A stretch of DNA of 64,000 bases from Dichetophora obliterata (Eukaryota; Arthropoda; Insecta; Diptera; Sciomyzidae), in assembly GCA_963920525.1 (NCBI GenBank), contig OY986435.1, forward strand, positions 175,252,266 through 175,316,265, read 5' to 3'. Shown here in pieces: positions 58,475 through 64,000 of this stretch. Under the pieces are notes generated by a model. The model was not told the origin of the DNA. It did not search any database and worked only from the letters and a program-made list of their open reading frames with translations. Position 1 is the stretch's first letter. The number at the start of each line of letters is the position of its first letter. The position numbers and the translations under genes are program-made.

Positions 58475-60434
58475 CATGGGCGTCCACAGGGGAAAAGGGG
58501 CACTTACCCTTTTCCCCCTTGGCAGTGTAAGTTTTGTTATATATCTTCTTCATATTAAATCAAAGAAGCCGTAAGTTTAAATTAAAAGCATTTAAGAGAG
58601 AAGCAAGAATCTTTATAAATTGTTTCACTTAAACTTCTGGCTTATAAAACTTTGCTAGTAAAATCGTTTTTGGTTAAAAAAGTGCACAATTTTGCGGAAC
58701 ATGTATTTTGATAAGGTGCATCATAATCAATCAAAAAGTCGATTTTGTAGTTTTTGTATCTTACGCTTTTTTGATTTTTCATGACGATATGTTCATTATG
58801 TATTTAATATATTTTGAAGATAATACAAAAATATCTTTTTTAGGTTCATTTATAAATAAAGCTAAGCTAAACCACGCATTTTTAAATTACACCCGTTGCT
58901 GTAAGGCGGTTGCGACACTGCTTTCATGTTTTTTTTTCGGAAACGCGCCTGGAAAATACTGAATTATTCATGTATTTAAATACATTGATTTATTTAATGT
59001 ATTTATTCATTTAAGTACATGGAAAACTCAGTATTTTTCAGCTGCGTTTTCGAAAAAATTGGATAGTAGTGTCGCAATCGCGACAAAAACGCGTAATATG
59101 AATATGGCCTAATAAGTTACCATACCATTTCATTTACCCTAGTTTCACAGACACTTTTTAATACGTATTCTTAAATTAAAATTTTCTTCCAGCGTGTTTT
59201 CCCAAAAGTCAAAAAATAAGAGTTTTCCCAAAAGTCGGCTCGTTTTTCTATCATAAATATGATACAATTTGGATAATTTTTTAATTTTCTTAAAATTAAT
59301 AAAATGACAAAAAATCCTACAGCATTTAAAATTAAAAAAAGCTGCAGCGATGTAATCAAGAGAAAAGCCTCTAATTCAAAAGCGAAAGAAAAAGTTAGGA
59401 AATTTAATAAATTAGACCAATTTTTGATCAACGACTAATTTTTGAAAAAATCTGATAGTATATTCGGATTAAGCAAACGAATTTACATTAGAATTTGTTA
59501 AAGTAAGAAGTTTTTTATGGCCTAAATATATATAGGAAACTCGATTTGAAACAACCATTTCTTACTTCTTACAATTCACGTTATTTAGCCGCGTACACCC
59601 AGTTTGAGAATTTTGTTGGCTGTTTTTTGCGTCACGTGCTCATATTACATCCAGGATTCAGAATCAAGCCTTCCAGAGAGGTTCTGGAATATTTTAAGAA
59701 AATGTATGAAACCCAATACCCATCTAATATACATGAACCTCTTTATATATTTATTCATACGCAAGCTATTCAGTATGAAAGCTGCTAGAACTGATTCATG
59801 TTGGAAAAAGAAATAAGTAGATTGGTGATATTTCGGTGTGAGATCCGGGGAAAAATATTTCTTAGCATGCGGGCAACATTTCAAGAATAGCGTCAACTCC
59901 AATTTTTAATTTTTGCGGATGATATGGATTTCGACCTCCTAAATCCACATTGGAAAAATTTCAGTCCACTCGAACTTGGTTTAGGAGTTAAAGGCTTCCA
60001 CAGTTAAAAAATGGCATGAAAGTTTAGATTGCTTTTTCATTGTTTTTTTCATGAGGGTTGTAAAAGTTGTTAATTTGGGGGCTTCATAGTGATTAATGCG
60101 ATTTCATTTAAGGATATAGGCCTCACATTATTTAAATTATTAAATTTTTAAGAATATTTGCTTAAGCAAAAAATTATTGAGATGTGTAACATGACAAAAA
60201 AATAAAATAAAATTTGAAAATATTTCGAACATAATACGAGAAAGATTGACACCATCTTGAAATATATTGAATTTTTCAAGCGTGTGCCAACCGGTGTAGT
60301 GTGCGTATCATGTTGACAAAATTAGTACCAAAAATCGTAGTAAATAGCATTATATAAGTTATATTTTGCTTATGCTTATTCTAGATTCCTTTATTCCTTG
60401 GCCCCCTCTAGAACAAATCTTGCATATGCCCATG
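58475..60434. mobile_element. 2-kb non-autonomous element, 8-bp duplication (hAT/P type)
   Basis: CATGGGC at the left and GCCCATG at the right form short ends, each followed inward by G-rich words (GGGGAAAAGGGG; inverted GAGGGGGCC). Octamers GTGTGAAG (58467-58474) and GTGTGAGG (60435-60442) agree at seven of eight. The interior is non-coding as far as I can see; small open frames near 59546-59816 show no motif. It contains a smaller hairpin and a duplicated GTTTTCCCAAAAGTC word near 59196 and 59222. The terminal match is short, so the call rests mainly on the duplication. Confidence 0.62.
58916..59081. repeat. 166-bp hairpin nested in the 2-kb element
   Basis: GCGGTTGCGACACT pairs with AGTGTCGCAATCGC at the ends. 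Pairing continues inward with GGAAACGCGCCTGGAAAATA facing GTATTTTTCAGCTGCGTTTT, then GTACATG-type words and ATTTAAATACATT near the loop. It is probably a separate small MITE. Confidence 0.78.
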
Positions 60435-60513
60435 GTGTGAGGGCGCAAAATCGCAAAACTTCGACATCGCAACATAATGTCATTTTTTACTACCAGGAAA
60501 CAATTTCATTTAC

Positions 60514-62232
60514 GTGCCGGTGGACGTTACGATAACTGTGGACTCACTACTGGTTAGACTGGATGAATCGGGCATACACACGATAGGGTATGCAGATGAC
60601 ATTGCGTTGGTGGTCCGCGGCAAGTTCATTGACACCATCTCCGACATCATGAAGGGAGCACTCCGAATGGTGGAGGAGTGGTGTCGAGAACAAGGCCTTA
60701 CCGTAAACGCAGGCAAGTCAGACAATATTCTCTTTACTAGAAAGAGGGTAGGCCTGAGGACAGAACCACTCAGACTTTTTGGAGCTGAAATCAACATGTC
60801 CACGAAAGTTAAATGTCTTGGGGTAACCCTTGATAGCAAACTGAACTGGAACGAGCATGTAGAAGATAGGATTCAAAGAGCCAAGAGGGTTCTGTTCCAG
60901 TGCAGACGCGTTTGTGATCTCAAATGGGGGCTAAACCCAGAGGCTATGAAATGGGTTTACACTATGATGGTAAGACCTGTCATCACGTATGCTTCGGTGA
61001 TTTGGTGGACAAAAGTCAGCCAGAAAACCATTAAGAAGAGACTGGGCAGAGTCCAATGGCTGGCGTGTGTTGGAATAACAGGTGCAATACGCACCACTCC
61101 AACAAGCGCAATGGAGGTTCTGTTAGGTATGCTGCAGTTGGATTTAGAAATAAAGAAAACAGCGGCGCTGTCAGCCCTCAGGATGTTGCGAAATGCTACG
61201 TGGCATGGGGCAACGGCCCTGCATGGTCATATTCGCATCCTTGATATTGTACAGAGAGATGTCAGGGAGGCGTTTATGCCTATGGACGGAAGGCAGAGAG
61301 TAAAAATAACAGAAAAATGTTATAAAACTCTTATAACGGATGGAGCCGTTTGAGAAGAAATCGCTGGTAGCGATATCAGTATATTCACAGACGGCTCTCT
61401 GATGAATTGCCGGGCCGGGGCAGGCGTGTACTCAAAAGAGTTAAGCCTATCCTGTGTACTGAAGTTGGGGAGGTTTGTGTCTGTATACCAGGCAGAAATG
61501 CTTGGCGTAGTGCATGCGCTGGACCACCTGATAGATGGCCGGATCAGTGGCAAGAAAATTGTCATCGCTCTCGACAATCAGTCTGTGATTAGGTGTATGC
61601 AACGGACAGACATCACTTCCAAGTTGGCCATAGAATGTCTTACAAAACTCAATAGGTGCGCCCAGACGAATGCGCTCACACTTATGTGGGTGAGAAGACA
61701 CTCTGGCATAGAACAGAATGAAGAAGCTGATTCTTTAGCAAGAGCAGGATCAGCAGAAGAATTCTGTGGACCAGAACCACGTATCGCCATAGGCGACAAT
61801 ATGGTGGCAGGCCTTATTAAACAATGGACGGACTCGGAACACAGTAAAAGGTGGGAAGAAGCTGTTAATTGCAGGCAATCAAAGGCGGCCGTGAAGTGGT
61901 CTCGTAGTGAGGCAGCAAAAGTTATCCGATACAATCGAAGGACTTTAAGCTGGCTTACTGCACTGGTCACAGGACACGGTCCCTTCATGTACCATCTCGG
62001 GAAGATGACTCTGACCGAGGACGATGCGTGTAGGTTATGCCTAGAGGAGCCGGAAACAGCAGCACACATTCTGTGCCAGTGTCCGGCGCTGGCAAGCATA
62101 AGATTGACCACTCTGGGACGCCCATTTATTGGCGAAACCGAGATTGGTCAACTAACCTATAAGGATATGCTTGAGGTGACAAAGGATGCTTACACAAGGA
62201 GCATGCTCACATACGAGTACTCCGAGCAGTAG
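60514..62232 (+). pseudogene. reverse transcriptase / RNase H polyprotein, one in-frame stop
   Basis: HTIGYADDIALVV (about 60568) holds the two active-site Asp residues. LTVNAGKSDNILFTRK and VKCLGVTLDSKLNW follow. A TGA at 61351-61353 stops the frame, but the same frame continues. The RNase H domain comes next with all four catalytic acids: IFTDGSL (about 61381), YQAEMLG (about 61489), ALDNQSV (about 61567) and NEEADSLA (about 61720). Near the end CRLCLEEPETAAHILCQC (about 62029) is a zinc-knuckle. RNase H points to the I, LOA or Outcast groups rather than Jockey. Apart from the missing 5' part, the single TGA is the only lesion. Confidence 0.88.
60515..62232 (+). mobile_element. LINE with RNase H, 5'-truncated
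   Basis: It starts inside the reverse transcriptase just before the active site and runs to the stop at 62230-62232. It includes an RNase H domain and a C-terminal zinc-knuckle. No A-rich tail is visible after the stop. Codon use is less AT-rich than in the Jockey-like LINEs of this window, so it is a distinct and younger lineage. Confidence 0.88.
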
Positions 62233-62277
62233 TACCCTTTGTCCAATGGGGGACGAAAAGGGACCCACTGTGGTGAA

Positions 62278-62335
62278 ATTTATTCATGTAAATCGTGTCA
62301 AAAGACATGAAATTTATTCATGTAAATCGTGTCTT
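62278..62335. repeat. direct repeat of 25 bp
   Basis: AATTTATTCATGTAAATCGT occurs at 62278 and again at 62310, each followed by GTC and preceded by GTGA or ATGA. It lies between the LINE end and the hairpin MITE. Confidence 0.85.
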
Positions 62336-62353
62336 TCTTGTCGTTTATTATTT

Positions 62354-62590
62354 CTGTGTCGACAAGGAATAACGACTACACATAAATATTATTGTAAAAA
62401 ACGATATTTTTTTTGTACTAGCTCCGACCTTTTCCTGAAATATATAAAACGTTACAAACGGCAATAGGTGCAGAATTAAGTGGTTATCTATTCTGTTTTC
62501 CAACATTCTATCAAAGATTGGCAATGAAGAAAATGCCATATCGCTTTTTTACGATATTTTGAGTTTAGTCGTTATTCCTTGTCGACACAG
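62354..62590. mobile_element. 237-bp hairpin MITE
   Basis: CTGTGTCGACAAGGAATAAC and the next five bases are repeated exactly in inverse at 62566-62590. Inside, GTAAAAAACGATAT near 62395 pairs with ATATCGCTTTTTTAC near 62539. ATTT flanks both ends but is too simple to prove a duplication. No coding sequence. Confidence 0.83.
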
Positions 62591-62599
62591 ATTTATAAC

Positions 62600-63755
62600 A
62601 AGGTCATTTTAAGTCAAAAAGACAAGTGTTAACAATTAAAATACATGTAATTCATAGACAAAAATTAGTGTAGAACACTTCAAGAACGTGTCTAAAATGG
62701 GTTTTCCGCTAAAAATGAGGAAATTGAAAAAATTTAAAAATTACTCTTTGTTTCCTTATGAAGCTAGTAGTGTTTTGTTGCGCTGAGCCCAAAATGATGT
62801 TAATTGAATCTGTCTCAACACAAACGCGTTAAAAAAGAAAAACGATCAAGCAATGCATGGCATCGGTGAATGCCATTTCTTCAAAAACTGTATGCTTTAC
62901 TATATATAAAATCGATTCTTAAGGACTAAATTCCAAAATAGGCTACTAAGTAGTTTTCATATCACATAATTTACCTACGTTTCATAAATAATTCTTTGAT
63001 TAATTTTAAAAATGAACTCGCAGTTCCTATGAATAAGAATTGAAATTAATGTGAAATTCTGACCATTTAAGGATCCAACATTTTAAATCAGAGCAGCACT
63101 TTTATTTTCAGAAGATCAGAAAACTGGCAGAAGATCCAGTTATTTCCCCTCCCTGGTATACAATTTATGTAAAACACTAGTGTCTGTAATGTTTGTAATT
63201 TTTTTATAAATAATTTCTTGTTTTAAATAATTGTCAAACTAATCTATCTCGATATTTGTGTCACTACTTTAAATTATACCATATAGTATATAGGTTAATA
63301 GTTTCAATACCTTAGTATCAATACCGTACATGTGTCCATAGTACAAGATGCATAGGATTTTTGCAACTAATTAAGAATACAGAAAATAATTTAAGACGAA
63401 TAAAGCCGAAAAAGTTAAATAGTAAACACTAAAACAAAATTGTTCAAATCAGAGGAAATAATTCCAATTTTCGGTTTTTTACTGAGCGGATTTAAAAAAG
63501 TACTAAAAGTACTGAATTAAAATAAAAAAGAAAAGTTTGTAGTTTTAAATACTAAAATTAGTCTAAGCTTTAAGTTTCTGAATTAAAATTACCAACTTAC
63601 AAAAAATATATAAAAAAAAATTAATTTTTTTAATTTTTAAACCATCACTTTTGATAGTATATGTTCTAAACTAGTGATGATAATTAATAATAATGATAAT
63701 AGTGATAATGTGATATGTGATAACAGTGATATGTGATACTAGGATTTCTAAAAAT
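62600..63755. other. no gene seen; one dispersed repeat copy
   Basis: AT-rich spacer. The inverse copy of the repeat at 53617-53745 lies at about 62625-62750. A (GATAAT)-like patch occurs near 63676-63720. Confidence 0.5.
62625..62750 (-). repeat. dispersed repeat, reverse copy
   Basis: On the minus strand it reads TTTTTAGCGGAAAACCC, then TAGACACGTTCTTGAAGTG, TTCTACACTA and ATTACATGTATTTT, matching 53617-53745 in order. Confidence 0.7.
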
Positions 63756-64000
63756 AAGATGTTTTTAAATCAAGATAAATGGCAAACTATGACCTTTTCG
63801 CTTAAAGAAACAATTTTATTTTTGATTACAAACTTAAAGATACTCCTTTAAGTCGTTTAACTACCGTCAAAGACCTTGGTATATGCATGGATTCTAAATT
63901 ATATTTTGACATGCATATTGAGAGAATTTGTAAAAAGTATCTTCTATGCTTGGTTTTTCAAACGGTGGGCCAAAGAGTTTGATAGCTTAACCCATTACCG
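63756..64000 (+). pseudogene. Jockey-like LINE reverse transcriptase fragment, runs off the window
   Basis: In shifting frames it gives MFLNQDKWQTMTFS, DYKLKDTPLSRLTTVKDLGI and MDSKLYFDMHIERICKK, followed by a frame change and RWAKEFDS at the edge. This is the stretch after the active site in Jockey-type LINEs and parallels GDLGVVFDSKF at 33240 and NDLGVTMDPKLRF at 43300. The end lies beyond the window. Confidence 0.75.

Larger units (their letters stand above)
54437..60515 (+). pseudogene. decayed gene of an uncharacterised arthropod family, split by two transposons
   Basis: Coding traces lie at 54437-54592, 56990-58474 and 60435-60515. In order they include SVDLPKNFTKVLQKRVDRRN, PLSPKVADRYDVSNIVTSAI with ASAAYLDAGLVNADGK (about 57117), FIFDGKKDKL (about 57277), IAIGSESTAVNIGAKACILR (about 57346) and TDSQYLNDIYRIISTG (about 57622). 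Next come AYFAHPENI (about 58022), AMCNDNREPIRALTYRR (about 58057) and LSKAVESCVKVVTETS (about 58394). From memory this order matches a large family seen in aphids and other arthropods with no known function to me. At least four frame changes break it. A piggyBac element sits at a TTAA after 54592 and a 2-kb element after 58474. The acidic blocks and spacing might reflect a transposase-like fold; that is a guess. Confidence 0.6.

Overview
This window looks like repeat-rich intergenic DNA from a fly (Diptera), and a true fruit fly (Tephritidae) or close relative is my best guess. The reasons are the strong A+T bias, the absence of bacterial gene organisation, and a transposon set typical of flies: piggyBac, irritans- and mauritiana-type mariners, a DD41D element of the kind first reported from Ceratitis rosa, Tc1, hAT-type non-autonomous elements, a Helitron, Jockey-like LINEs, and a tRNA-headed SINE whose body I recall from tephritid sequences. 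I find no intact host protein-coding gene, rRNA, functional tRNA or CRISPR array. Almost everything recognisable is a transposable element or its remains.

Layout. 0-3 kb: a decayed piggyBac element. 3-4.5 kb: a hAT-type element with modular palindromic arms. 5-7.2 kb: hexamer microsatellites and a 1.1-kb foldback element. 9.3-11.4 kb: a small hAT-type element, then a nearly complete mariner. 12.7-14.6 kb: a hairpin MITE and a 1.27-kb element with an exact 8-bp duplication, a 36-bp minisatellite and a tRNA-like segment. 16-18.4 kb: a MITE, a mariner fragment and repeat clusters. 21.9-22.5 kb: a Tc1 remnant. 24.2-29.9 kb: tRNA-like and short-repeat clusters and a hAT-type element. 31.4-34.7 kb: a LINE carrying two independent hAT-type insertions. 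35.2-37.1 kb: a piggyBac-type element with a nested hAT-type element. 39.6-41.5 kb: a Tc1 remnant split by a CACTC-ended element. 41.7-46 kb: a Jockey-like LINE and a DD41D mariner. 46.5-48 kb: a Helitron. 48.8-49.5 kb: a degenerate tandem repeat. 54-62.6 kb: a SINE, then a broken gene of an uncharacterised arthropod family split by a nearly intact piggyBac and by a 2-kb element, then a LINE with RNase H. 63.8-64 kb: the start of another LINE fragment.

The most informative part is the nesting. Target-site duplications with matching inverted termini can be read directly for about ten elements, so the order of insertion can be reconstructed in several places. The best candidate for something little described is the broken gene at 54.4-60.5 kb. 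Its pieces resemble, from memory, a multicopy arthropod family best known to me from aphid genomes, with no function I know of. It is a decayed copy here, not a working system.
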